Assembly (NCBI GenBank): GCA_027574665.1
Contig: CM050666.1
Coordinates: 5,766,001-5,830,000, forward strand
DNA: 64,000 nucleotides
From: Rhynochetos jubatus
Taxonomy: Eukaryota; Chordata; Aves; Eurypygiformes; Rhynochetidae
Direction of reading: 5' to 3'
The position numbers and the translations under genes are program-made. This document shows, piece after piece, positions 1 through 13,300 of this stretch (positions are counted from its first letter, which is position 1; every line of letters begins with the position of its first letter). The notes beneath the pieces were generated by a model. It did not search any database. It was not told the origin of the DNA and saw only the letters and a list, made by a program, of their open reading frames with translations.

Positions 1-551
1 TTTTCCTTTTTTTTTTTTTTGTTCTTTAAGGGGCAGGGGCATGGAAAAAATACAGCACACTAATGGAACAAATGCAAAAAGTACAAAAAAATAGAAAATA
101 GAAAAAATGTATTTACAAGTGATACATCACTATGATCAGAAAGCACGAAGACGATTGCTGCTATAATACATGCACTGGGTCAAGAAGGAACTACTAAAAA
201 CCTGCGAGGGAGCTGTTGGTAAAAAAACCTGAAAAATAAAAATAAAAAAAAAAAAAAGACAAAAAAGAAAGCAAAGACACCTCCCCACCCCTCCCCCCTC
301 GAGCGACCAGGGCTGGCTTCGCGCTTCCGTCTTCCCTAGTTTGCTACATTGATCAAAATCACATCCACGCCGAGGCCCACGGGGACGCCCGGTACAGACA
401 CTACACTCGTGTTAAACGGCGGCGGGAGGGGAAGCGGGCAGCTCACCGTAGATCCATACACAAGAAAGCCATAGGCAACTGCGCTACATGCTAGAAATTA
501 CAGCAAGCCCCCGTCTGCTACGTGGCGTGATCTCGGCGGGTTCCACTGTTA

Positions 552-557
552 TTTATT
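552..557 (-). promoter_or_regulatory. Candidate SPPL3 poly(A) signal (AATAAA)
   Basis: TTTATT on the plus strand reads AATAAA in the transcript, about 680 bases after the stop codon. The sequence just downstream is not strikingly GU-rich, so its use is uncertain. Confidence 0.35.
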
Positions 558-596
558 CATATATATCTCTATATGTGTGTATGTATATATGTATAA
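553..596. repeat. Low-complexity TA/TG-rich tract in the 3' UTR
   Basis: Alternating TATATA, TCTCTATATG and TGTGTATG runs form an impure dinucleotide tract. It is likely to vary in length between individuals. Confidence 0.6.
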
Positions 597-1234
597 AAAT
601 CGTGCCCTTTTTCACTGCAACATGACATCGGGGTGGGAACGGAACCTGTTACAACAAATTTGTAGATGTATACTGCAAGGAGTCACTCAACGTCTGTGGA
701 TTTAATAATAACCTCACACCACAGGAAATATTTAATTAATCAAAAAACCCCAGTATTGCGACAGAAGAGCTTCTGTCTCAGTTCTTTTCCAAACCGAAGT
801 CCAGCAGGAGGCTGGTCCCAGTGTCCAGGAGGGGATCTCTGAAGGAGCTTCAGTTTGCTTAACCGTTTTTTCGTTTAGTGTTCACGAGTTTCTGAACGAC
901 TTCAAGCCGTTTTCAGTTTCAAGTCTCTCTCTCCCTCTCTCACCAAGGTAATAGTCCGGTACTAATCCCTCTGAGTGAGGAAGAGGAAAGTGGCTGCAGT
1001 TGCACAAAGGGTCCCCAGTTCCACATCTGCAGGGAGATTCGGAGTCAGCGGAGCTCCGGGATCTCAGCTGTTTTTTTTTTTCTTTCCCTCCTTTTCATAC
1101 AAAGTCCTTTCATACAAGTCCCGTCACTGGTACCTTCCCCAGTACCAGCCAGTCCAGCTTTAGGAGACGACAGAGCCACAAGTTAAAGGGAAAAGGACCA
1201 AGGCAGAAGTTCAGGTCACTTTCTGTCTGTTCCA

Positions 1235-1306
1235 TCATACTTCCAGGAAACGGGAGCTGCTGGACTTCGAGTGGAAAGGCTCAGACCACATGCGACGTAG
1301 ATCGCC
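1235..1306 (-). CDS. SPPL3: SPPL3 coding exon 11 (C-terminus and stop)
   Basis: 72 coding bases, residues 362-384 ([14 protein letters not shown] then SSSSRFLEV), then TGA at 1237-1235. The acceptor is TTTCCCCGCCTAG. The Ser-rich cytosolic tail matches the family end. The exon continues into the 3' UTR. Confidence 0.97.
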   Translation of the reverse strand, partial: GDLRRMWSEPFHSKSSSSRFLEV

Positions 1307-4300
1307 CTAGGCGGGGAAAGAGCAGAAGGACCGTGCCCTCAGAAACCCGAAAGCCCATCAGAATTCCGATTTTAAACTGCACACGTAGCCGCAAGCACGG
1401 CTCAAAGCAAACCTGCTCTTCTCCTGTTTTGCAAACTACAAAACAGTACCAAACTTCCTTTCCCTGTCAGGCCAGAAGGTCTGATTTTGGCAGCAGATCT
1501 ACCTAAAATGGGTTTCTGACGGGAAGGGGATACTGCAGGTGGAAAGTCCTGCCCTTCCTCACGCTCCGCACTGCAGCGCGAGAGTTTCAGCAGCAGCCCT
1601 GTAACAAACCTGCGGTTCAGAACAGGAGACTGGGAAGGGGTAAACACGGCTCTGCCCCCCCAGTCGCCGGTCGCCCTCTGCACACACCTTCCTTCACGAC
1701 CAGCTGGGCGAGGACAAACTCACTTATTCCATTAAAACTGCATTTAACACTTGATAGGTCAGTTTCTAATTCCTGGTACCTAATTTATGGGCATAACTTA
1801 TCTTCTGTTTCAGCCCTGCAAACCAAGATTCACCCGTCAGCAGCGGTACCTCGGTTCGGGCCGGGGCTGTTAAGGAGCAGCAAGGACACGCGTCACCCTC
1901 GCTAGTGACAGGAACACTGACCCCGCGTCCAGCCGACCCCAGAGCCTCCTGCTGTGAAGGAGTAACCCCGCCTTACCTTTAAATAGGCCATGGTGAGGAG
2001 CGGCAATAAAGTGAAGGGTACCAAGTAGAGAAGGGCAGGCTGGGCTGCCCGGTGGATACGAGAAGCTACTGTTGCCGTTAATAGACCTGTGAAAGGAAAA
2101 AGGGGCTGTAATAGCTTGAGGTTGCACGGGGACGTTCTCATCATCCATCCGCACGCGGCTCCCTTCCCCACCACGTTAACAGACGGGCGGTGGAGAAGTC
2201 ACTTATCTGTGCTTCGCTTTTCCTGAAGAGATTTAAAACAACCAATACCGTGGAAAATTACTCCCTTTTGAGCTCAGGCTGCGTTGAGCCACTTGTGCCA
2301 GCTTTGAGTCTCAAAGCCTAAGCTAAGCAAAGCTCCGGCAAGACACAACCGAAGGCGAAGGGGTGAATGCAGCACGCTGAAGTGCTGGTACCTCTTGAGA
2401 CCGTGGGTCTGAGACCCCCAGCCTGAGAAACGGGGGCCGAGAGGAAGGACTGCGCACACCAGGAGAGAGTTTCCGGGATACTTGTCCAAAGGGAAGGTAC
2501 GGGGGAAGCCGGGAGTGGGGTGGGAAGGCTACTGTAGGAAGCGATGTTTCCTTCTCAAAGGGCTGCAGGAGGTCGGGATGTGCACACACATGTCCTCACC
2601 TTAGGGAAAAGCCTGGTTTGTGGGAGGGAGGAGAGGGACGGCCACACGGAATTATAGACGGCATTCCAGTTGTGACCGCCTCCCGATTCTCTGCGCGCAC
2701 TACCGTGTCACAGGACCATAAGCATTAACAGTAGGACAGAGAACTGCAGGAATTACCTGAGGAACTACCCAGATGTGCGCTGGCACAGCACAATCCATCC
2801 AGAAGCCCCAGTATTTTTCCCATAGCCCAGCTATGAGCTACGACACTGCTATGCTAGTAAAGCAAAGTCACTGAAAAATACACTGAGCTCTTTCATCCTC
2901 CAAATAAAATACAACAGCAACACCAAGATCGTAAAAAGCCGACTGTGGAGGGGGTTTTCTCCCCACACCATGCCAGTGAAACCCGAAGAGAGGAGGATTA
3001 AAGAGGGACATAACCAAGCGTTCTCCCAAAGCCTCCTTACACTTGCTTTCATCATCTTTTAAACCTACTACAATAACCCCGCTGCCGCTCACTAAGCAGC
3101 TCTCCACATTAAACTACTCACTCACCTACAAAATACCCAATAAGTGTGCAGTGAAAGTAGGAGACCTTCTGCATGCGCCCAGAGATGTTCCCTGGTCCCG
3201 GGGCACCACAGGAATCGCTGTTGGCTTGCTTTTTGTAGTTGTCGTAGCGCAGGACGAAGCAGAGCAGAAGACCTGGCATCACAATATCGCCGATCCCCAG
3301 CATGGAGAAGTGGCTGCCTGTGGAACTAGAGAGCAACTGCAATGAGGCTCACGCCCAAGGCACAAGGTGACAAGCCCCATCCTCCTCCACTTCGGCTTGG
3401 AGCTTCGTTTTGCGCATCCCTTCTTTCTACCGGCAACCTTCTGTGCAGCGGGAGCTAAATGCTGGCTACGAAAGACGCTTTCCTCAGTGACTGCCACCTC
3501 CGCCCAGTTCTAAACGGGCCCGTTTTGCCAGCAGTGACATTTCTACCAGCAGCGCTTACGCTGCTTTTGCTGTTAATGAAGCAGGTCCGCCGGCTCCGTA
3601 TTCCAGCCCTCTCGGTGCCGACGGGAGGTACCAGCTGCCCATCTCATCAAGCTGTTTGATTAACACCGACGGACACCTCGCCCTCATGCCCAGGGACACA
3701 GATCGCCTCCAGGACAAGGCAGCAAGTCAAGGTACGGACTTGGCAGACCTTTGGCCTCATTCAGACAAAACAGGCAGAAAGATTCCCAGGAAAAAGCCAA
3801 CTGTTAGGCAGTTAAGAACTAAAATTGCCCGTTTTCTTAAATCCAAGATCTTTTCACGAAAGCGAAGCCGTATTAAGTTATCACCAAGTTGACAAAATGA
3901 ACAGTTTTGGCTTTATCCCTGCAGACAATCAACTCCTAACCTCCGTAATTTCAGCATCCCAACATCTAAAGAAACGAGGATAGAGTAACTGCGCCAGCAC
4001 AACCTGCTGCATAACTGCTGACGCACTGGGGCTTGCTGCCCGGTCAGGCCTACGCGCCTGCTCCGAAACCTGAGGCACCAAGGAGCGGCTGCAGCAGAGA
4101 CGCGGAACAACCGCCCTCCACCGCGGCACTTGCCTGTACGTGCTTACATCGTTTCCAACTCCCTTCCCAGTCACGCAGTAATCAGGACTGTTCTGATGTC
4201 GTAACAAACCCCTGACCTTTTGCTTTTAGGCGTGAGGCCTCAAATCCTACAGCAGCAGCCGTTCAACCGGAGAACTCGCCCGTCGAAAAGCACATCCGGT

Positions 4301-7300
4301 TGCGGGCAGGGCACCTGCAGCCTAACCGGGGTCACTTCTGCGTGTGCCAAGTGTCCAGTCCCCGCTGCTGGCAGCACACAGTAACTGAGGAGGGAGCGAC
4401 TGGCAGGGACTCCAGTTCTGGAACGCAGGGAATTCTATTGTCCAGCAGAATTCGTGCTACTAGAAGGTCCCGGGAAGGAAATGTTTTCTTATACAACACA
4501 GTAAAAAACCTGCTGCTTTTACCTTGGAAATACAAGTTTACCAGGCAGCGACAGGCGGGGCACGTCTCTACCCACGTTTGGTCCCAGGTGAAGTTTCCGG
4601 GATAAAACGTCGAGGGGATTATCAGCTGGTTGCGTGGCCACTTTCACCATAACGTTGCTGTTAAAGATGTAGGCAGAAAAAAAGACCTGCGGAGCAAGGA
4701 AGTGGCCGGGAATTACAAACTGGAATTACACAGCAACTCAGTGCTGCAGGTATTTTTGCTTTGCTTTCTCACGACAAGAGAGGCTGCTGTCCGGTTACAC
4801 ACACACGCTGTAGGTGTGATCATGAAAGGCCGGGTGTATTTCAAAACTTCAGAGAAAGGTTTTACACTATTAACCCTCAGGGATAACTGGAACATCCTTT
4901 CTGATACCAAGGTATCCATCAACAGACGGAGATCCTGTGGGAAAGGATCTGTCCGGACACACGTAGGTGGCCCAGGACTACCCGGGCAGGTAACGGGATA
5001 CTGAAAACACGGGAAGGCCCGAGAGCAGAATTGGCACGCACGGTGCTCGCTCACCAAGGGGAAGACGCAACCCTTGTTTCACATGGGCTCTCACGCTCCA
5101 GCTCATCGCGCTGGGAAGCCGGGTGAGTGCCTGCCAGAGCTGTCCGCAAGCGCTTCCCTCCACAGCGCTCGGCGTACGCCCGGGGAAAACGGAATCTTTC
5201 GCTGTTACAGAACACGTCGCCAGGTTTCTGGCGAACGTGCAGGGAGATTTTACGCCAACCTTCCTGGCTGTAAATCGTCACTCCCGCTCCGCAGACCCCG
5301 CTGCCCATCGGGAGCCGGCGTGTGCGGACTGTGCAAGCGTGCATGGGGCTCTGTGTTTACTTGGAAATGCTTGTTCTGAGCTTCAGCCAGGCTTGCAAAA
5401 TCTGAGGCCCAGTTCTTTTTCCTTTTCCAATAACATGCCAAAGTTGAAATATTCTACTCCTGTTTCTGCCTTTGTCGACTAATTAGCGAGGAAATCATTC
5501 TGTATCCTGCTGCAGACTTTACCGTCTCAGAATGGAGCAATGAAGCTGATCTTCTGGCTCTGCCAGATTTCATCAGCTTCATACCCGGACGTTTCATGTA
5601 AAAATGGCCCAAGGCCGATGACAAATCCGAAGGATAAAAACAGTTTTAGCAAAACCAAACAAAACACTTACCCAAAAGACATCATAAATTAGTAACCCAG
5701 AGAGCAGCAAGCAGGAAACCTTCAGGCTCGGCAGCCGAACAAAGGCTATCATTGCAACACACAGGCCCATAGCCAGAGCTACAAAATGCAAGCACATCAT
5801 TAGTTCATTAAAAACAGCAAAAAATACCAACCCCAAGCCAATACCTCCCCCCAGAGAACACCCCGAAGAGGCCTCCGTCTGCACCCGTGCAGCGCTGCAT
5901 GCACCAGATGACTCTCTGCTATTTCCAGAGTGAAGTTCTTCTTACCGGAGTCAAAAGTCAAAATCCATTCAGCGGGCAACGGCGAGCGTGCCCCATGGGA
6001 GCAGAAACCCCTCTTCAGGCACAGCTGCCCAGCCCACCCGCTTCCGCTCCCCGCCGCAAAGAAACGTGTTCACGTCTCGCCCCAGAGGCTCTCTCCCCCG
6101 TAAAACGCTGACTGCCCCCTCGGAAACAGAAGCAACAACTTGGACCTCTTTGTGCCCCAAACACAAACCTCCACTTTTACAATCTTCAGAGGTTTTCTAG
6201 TAAAGGCAGAAAACGGATAAAATCCTTGGCTGGGAAGTCAGAAGCGGCACGGTACGTGGCTCGTGAGAACACGGCGTGACAAGGACCCGCTCCAACCGAC
6301 TTGCTCGGGCGCGATCGCGTGAGGCTGCCCGGACACTAACTGAAATACCACCGCAGGGGGGTCCCGGTAACACAGATCCACGGGAAAGCCTGCCTTCCAA
6401 CAGGAAAACAACCGTCTTCCCTAAGCCTCTCCCAAGGGTGAGTTTTCAACAAGCTCAACAACGTGCCGCAGCTTCCAAGGGGAATTTTGTCAGGGGGGAA
6501 AACTAAGATGTCACACTAAAAAAAAAATCCCAGTATTAAGGTTTGTGTGATTTCCTGCTTCTTTAAGCCTCGCCTTAGCTACCGACGATACTCCTTTGAA
6601 TAGATTTCAACTGGCTACCAGCGAATCCCTGAGGAAACACTTAAATTAAAAAAGCCCTTAAAGACTAAATCAACTTTCGTCTATTGTATCGGCATATTTA
6701 CAGGGAATAATGGAGCGCTGCGGGGACCAGGTTACGGGGAAGCATGCAGGCACTTACACACAAAACGTATTTGTTGAATCACAGAATCACAGACTGGTTT
6801 GGGATGGAAAAGACCTTAAAGCCCATCCAGTTCCAACCCCCTGCCATGGGCAGGGACACCCTCCACTAGCCCAGGTTGCTCCAAGCCTCATCCAGCCTGG
6901 CCTTGGACACTCCCAGGGATGGGGCACCCACAGCTTCCCTGGGCAACCTGTCCCAGTGCCCCCCACCCTCTCCAGGAAGAATTTCTTCCTGATGCCCAAT
7001 CTAAATCTCCCCCCTTTCAGTTTAAACCCATTACCCCTTGTCCTGTCACTCCCTGCCCTTGTAAAAAGTCCCCCCCAGCTTCCTTGTAGCCCCCTTCAGG
7101 CACTGGAAGGTGCTATAAGGTCTCCCTGGAGCCTTCTCTTCTCCAGGCTGAACCCCCCAACTCTCCCAGCCTGTCCCCATGGCAGAGGGGCTCCAGCCCT
7201 CGGAGCATCTTCGTGGCCTCCTCTGGACTCGCTCCAACTGGTCTATATCCTTCGTATGCTGGGGGCTCCAGGGCTGGACACAGCGCTCCACGACACAGTT

Positions 7301-10300
7301 GAACACGACACAGACCTTGTGAAAAGTTGTAATCCTGTTTTGGCCAACGGAAACCACAGGGAAAATTCACTCGTTCCGTGTACGCCCACCAGCGCGATGG
7401 CTTCGCTGGGCCCAGCTTTTACAAATTAACAGTCAGACTCCCTACCCCGTAATTACGCAACAGTAAGGCTACCTTACGCTCCCTTTCACCTGAAAGATGT
7501 GGAGCTCTTCCATGGAAACACTCCGGAAACACTTCCGTACCGCCTGAGGGGAGAGGAGTGGCACCCAACGCCTGCCCGCGGCACCCAGGGGCTGCATCCC
7601 CGCGGCGACTTGGCCAAACCCACCTTTATCTTTCGGGAAGCGACAAGCGCGGCACAGCACTACGTGTCGCGGCTGCCAGCCTCAAGGAAGTAATGGGATT
7701 ACTCGGATAAAAACGTACCCTAAATCATGCTGCACAACTCTACCTGGCTATACAATGTAAGCAAATCACCGAGGTTTAAAGAATTTGAAACAGCAAAGCC
7801 TCAAGAAAAAGAAGGGTGTTCAGTGACCGAGCGGGGCCTGCAGTCACCGCCTTCCTCTGGCGGGAGAGCACGTACAAGGGGACGGCCTGTCTGAAACCAA
7901 AGAGGTGTCTCTGAAGCCAGTGTTAATAATAGCTCAAGCAAGCCTGTATTTAGGAGAGGATTTCCAGGTTATAATTAACTAGAAGTGGAAATATTTTAAC
8001 CAGCTTGAAGCTTTATCTGTTGTTCGCACACTCTACGTCTCTCCCGCTGACAGGGAAGCGAACGCCGGGCGGAAAAGGAGATGGGAAAAAACCTTTTGAT
8101 GACCGTGAAATCCACCTGCTCATAATTATGCGGTTTCACAAGGGCGTTAAGAAATATTGGTAAGTTTGAAAAAGAGAAGGGGAACAAGAATGCGCCGGAG
8201 CAAGGGCGAGTAATACAGGCCAAAGTGCCGTCAGCCCACCAGCAGGCTTCTCCAAAGGCAGGCCAGCTTCCTGGTCCACTGCAACGGCCCAGCAGTCACG
8301 GGAGGAACAAAGGCCCCGTATCCCAGCTCAGGGGTGATGGTGACCAGCTACACAGGGCCCATCTCCGCTGACACAGCCTCCACGGCTTTCATCGAGAGAA
8401 GGAAAGAAAGGAGGAGGCACAATGGCCACACCAACGGTAGCTGCGGGGTGGAGTGCTGGGCTGCGGGTCCAGGCCCCGCGTAAGAAAGAACTAACTGAAA
8501 GAGTTCACCTCCAGGTAACAGGAGGAATTAACTCCGCAGTCCCTGCAAGCGCGCTCCTTGAGGAATAAGGACATTCCGAGGATTAAGCATTTCTTGATAC
8601 ATGATTAGCCTCTCCAGGTACAGCGTTTCGCACTTCGCTGCACTACTGCGCCCAGAGCGAGCTGGCACGGCTTGAACCTCCCCAGCAGCTGGCCCTGGGG
8701 AGAAAGGGGTACCGAAGTTCTGACCTAAGCGTGTTCCCGTAAAACTCCCCGGGGGTACTGGGGAGTGGGAATAAGGACAGATGAGTAGCCTCTGCCCGAC
8801 TGCTGCAGCAGCTCCGGGCCGCAGCCACTCCCGGGGTATCCGTGACCATTCAGTTCACTCTGTAGGCGTAGGCAGACACTGCATCCACCTACATTCCCAC
8901 CGTGCGTCTCCAGCTACGTCCACTGTCTAGGGAAGCTTTCCACCAGGCTTCGCCAGGGGACAGTGACCATCCTTGGTTCCGCCATCAAACAATCCGCTCT
9001 GAGAAATAAGCATTTCAAGACCTATAAATGCACATCATCACATGCCAGAGCAACCCCCTGGAGACAGGGTCTGCTCATTCCATCCTCTAAAACGTCCCTG
9101 CCTTCAGAAGCGGTTCAACTCCCGCGCAGACGGGGAATTGTAGTATTTGAGCAATGCTCTGCTGGCAGGAACTGCCGTGCCTCGATTCTGTACGGACTGG
9201 AAATTACCATGAGGTGCTTCCCTCCTTTCCACTCGGCTCTCCAGCAGAAATACTCTCTCGCAGAGAGGATCAGCTGCCCGACAACACAGCACACACACAG
9301 CCCGAGGTGCGCTGTTAGGGAGCAACGCCTGCCCCGCTTCTCCCTCCCGCTGCCGGCCCAGGCGACGCGAAGCACCTTCACAGCATCCGTCCCGCTTTCT
9401 GCCGACAGCGAAGCCATCGGCCCCGGCGCGCGGAGGAGGTGGAGCGCAGCACACCCGGCCGCTGACGACGAGCACTGCCCCGCTCGCATCCCTCACCGAG
9501 CGGCACGCGCTGCCCACATTGCCCTCGCAACACGGTTCATCGGGGTGTCGCAGCGGTACGCTACGAGCAGTAAAACCGCAGAGTCTGCCTCCCTGACGCA
9601 GGCCAGCAAATGCTGTTCCCTGTTCAGTGTCACTCCCAAACATGGATTTAACTGGATCTGAACAAATGACGGGCGACTTACCTATAAAGTACCAGTTGTC
9701 TTCATATAAACGACACCAAATCCTCCGAAGCCGGACAGTACCCACACAATTCACTAAATCGTAAACCGCCACCAAGAGAAATAAACCCCAGAGCCCACTC
9801 GGCACATTCATTACCTCAAAGCCCGCTATTTCAGACCAAAGCGCTCACAAAAATAGCTGCTTTTAAGTAAACGCTTCTGCCGACGTCTCAGAGTGGCCAA
9901 GTCTCTTCGGATTTTGCCAAACCCCACACCTGACGCTCCACGCAGCTTCGCAGCTGCTGCAGATCCAAACCACCCCTGACCGCAGGGTGGGCCGCGCTGC
10001 TCAACGCAAACCGTGCACGGCTGCGCTTTTTCACGCGGCGTGGCGTTCCCGGGGGAAACCCTAACCCTAACCCTAACGCGTAGGGCCGCAGAAGGCACGA
10101 ATGGAACCCAGCACCGACGTACAAAGAAATAACCCAAGTGCCCTGAGAGGTTTCAGTGCTGCGGACTCGCTGCTGCTGTCTCATTCAGCAGGAGCTGGAG
10201 AGCTGATGGGATGTGTGTTTTCTTGTGCAACAAACAGCTTCAAGGGCAGGTGACGTTGTCCCAGCCGTTTTTCATCAGGCAATCACAACCTCAGGGTGCC

Positions 10301-13300
10301 GTTTCACCAGATGTCCTAAGCCAATTTAGCTGCCTGACTCTACTGAGAAGCCGAGGTCCTGCTCCCGGCTACCCCTTCATCCCTTTGCTATCACAGCCAC
10401 TCCATCCTCTTAGATCCCATCATGTTGCCACTTCTTTTGCCAAATTTAGCACATACCTGATTGCACAATAATCCAATTCATCTCACTGCAGCAGCAGCAG
10501 AAAAATAGCCTGGCTTAAAAAGAGTACGCTGCCACTCCAGTGAGCTGAATTAGCTTACCATGTGAGGAAACGAGTGCCAGAGCTAGCACAAGAGATTCGG
10601 AAGGCAGGAGGGGAGGAGGAAAGCTCCCTTCGGAACAGTAAACTGCGAATTCAGTTCCACCAGCACGAAAAGAAAATAAATCACACCTTCGAGCCAACTG
10701 GACACCCGCCAGCTTCGCCCATCTCACCATCCTAACCGGCAAGCATCAAAGAGATCAAAGACAACCAGCTACTGTGAGCTGTCTCACAACAAAGCATTTG
10801 ATCATCTGCATGGAAAAACAAGACGATGCACGGCAAAATTAACCGGGTTGTTAAGATCAGGTTGTGATTCACAAACAGCCACCATCTGCACACATCTTGA
10901 ACTGAACCGGGCACTCACCCCACACCCCACAGGTGCAGACAACCCTTTGCGAGTGTGCTGGCACTTCCCTGGAAGCTTTCACAAACCAGAAAAACAGGTG
11001 CCCAAACACCACCCTGGCACGCTCCTGACGGCGGTTGTTCTCTGGGAGTCTGCCGCGCAGCGTTACACCTCAGCAAGCCATTAATATTAGCGAACGCCAC
11101 CAATCATCCCCAGGTGACTGGATGTGTCAGAACAGGCACAACCCGGCAGTGAAATCCCTTAATTCGCATACTCACCATCCATAAGGAGCCAGTGGCCGGT
11201 TAGGACCCAGATAAGGACGAGCATCACAGACAGAGAAAACGAGAGCAACTCAGCAGCAGTGAAACGCCCGCAGCAGCCAAAGGAAATCCTAGGAACAACA
11301 CATAAACATTACCTGGAAGACTTTATGTTGCCATTTAAAGAACAGAAAATGGACACTTGGAAAAAGGCTCAACCGCTGATGAAAGATGCCAAGAACAACT
11401 GAAGGGAAGTTCCTTTGCCACAAATAGGTACCGAAACAGCAACAAAATAAAAGCTTTCCTCACATTCACGTCACGTGTGTAAGGCCTGAACTAGGGAGAT
11501 GGAAAAACCCCTGTAAATCCTGGCACCTCTCTTGAAATTGTTACCATGAATGCTATTTCCTGCTGTCATCCAAGACAGGGCTTTTTGCAACATGAACTCC
11601 AGTCACAAGGTTAAAAAACGAATTCGTTTCAAAACAGGAGTTAAGAACTGTAATTTTCACTAGCGTAACTACCGTCTCTGCAAGGGCCAGCATGAAAATC
11701 CACGGTGCAGCGTTAACAAACGGTAAGATCCGACACCACATCCCTGACTCTGACATCTCGGCCCAAGTGAGCCAAACGTGTTAAAAGCCGCCGTGGGGAA
11801 ATCCAGCTCCCTCCCCCGGCGCCGCGTTCCCCAGGCTGCCAGGCCTGCTGGCTTCCTACTTCCAAAGTGGAAACATGGCGTTGGCACAAAAAACATGCCC
11901 TGAGCTTAACGCTCGTAACCAAAGGGTCTGTTAAAGGATTCTCATTAAAAGCAGTAAATAAAACACACAAGAAGAGGAGCAAAAGCTTTCTCGAGTCCTT
12001 ACTTGTTTTGAGGTGAACAAGGCCGTGTTAAGTACTGGCACATCGGGAGCAGAAGGAAAGCGAAAGCTATTGTTGCAAGGACTAGAAAAAGAAGAAACAG
12101 TAATATTAGTACATTCAGATCTAACTTCTACGGTACACAAACAAGCTTCTCCCGTTCGAAAAAGCTCTCAACAATGTCCTATTATCACGTGCTGCGCTGT
12201 AACTAAAGCGAGAGCCGCTCAAGGCTCCAAGGATTTCTGCAGAACTTCAATTGTTAGCGTGCTTTCAAACGCCCATCAAAACAAAAGGAGGGAACGCTCT
12301 CGAAGGAATGCAACGCCCCAGCCCCAAACCTTTAAAAAAAAAAAAAGAAAAAGTCACAGCTATTCATGATCACGTCAGCAAGAAAACCAGTTTTCGGACA
12401 TTCTGACAAGAAAAACCCAAACCCCAACTTAGTACCAACTGGTTGGGAGATTCGTTTAAAATTCTTCAGCGTTCGACACCGACTGTGTCAGCGTGACAAA
12501 GGGGCTTCTCACTTTCTAACTCCGCTTTCCTCCCCGTCTCCCCCGAAGCCCTTTCTCCGTTAACGTATCGCAGCACGCCTTAACGTAAGCTATACCCCGC
12601 AGCTGGCGACTGACACCTGCTGAAGTGCAGCGTGACTTTAAGTTTTTGAAAACAGGATAAAAATACATAAATACCCAAATAGACTATTTCCATAAACACG
12701 TTCTTTTTTAAGCAGCATACTTATCCCGCCCACGCCTTCGTAAAAACGCTCAGTAACTGCTGGTATTTCTAACCATTCTTCCTTCCAGTGGTTTTTCGCA
12801 AGAACAGCACTCAATCTGCACTAAGGGCTGTTCCAAACGCCGAGGAGCCAGGGCCTGGGGACGCCGGCGTGTCGGCACCACGCGCCCAAACAGACTGCAG
12901 CGAAAACGGGAGAGTCGCTCGACGCTGGCTGCGCGCTGCGGACCCAATCTCTCTGCTCTTCTCTACTCCTCCCTCATAAACCTGGGGGGTGCTTGTTGGG
13001 TTTTAGAAGGGTTTTTTTCTCTCTTCTCGAATGAAGGTGGTGGGAAGGAATCAAACATTCTCCTTAGTACACAGCTCAAGCCAACTGGAGAAAGAAATTG
13101 GTTTGGTCAAATCACATCCTTCCACCCCTCAATTCTGCAAGATTTTTAAAAATAAGATAAATTAATTTTAAGATAAATTAAAAAGTGTGTGCAAAGAGCA
13201 CCGTGGGAACTCACAGTCCGATCAGTAGGAAGGAAAGGAAGAGAGAAGGAAACCTTCAGAGAGAAGGAAACCAAGCAGGATGGGTAGGGAAGGGCTGAAG

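Larger units (their letters stand above)
1..1234 (-). other. SPPL3: SPPL3 3' UTR (left end not resolved)
   Basis: Sequence after the stop codon with no further exon. It holds A/T-rich low-complexity runs, a long A run at about 242-258 (U-rich in the transcript) and a T run at the left edge. One AATAAA lies at 552-557 on the minus strand. The true cleavage site may be there or beyond position 1. Confidence 0.75.
5779..11175 (-). other. SPPL3 intron 6
   Basis: 5.4 kb. It contains a CR1 fragment (6777-7290), a candidate cassette exon (9682-9753), a CpG-rich patch (about 9290-9560) and a short telomere-type repeat (10056-10077). The remainder shows nothing I can name. Confidence 0.9.

Noticed and set aside
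1000-1506. 168-codon plus-strand open frame
   Set aside because: It lies antisense to the SPPL3 3' UTR and last exon and resembles no protein.
6710-7429. 239-codon plus-strand open frame
   Set aside because: It runs through the CR1 fragment in antisense; the Pro-rich text is reversed LINE 3' sequence.
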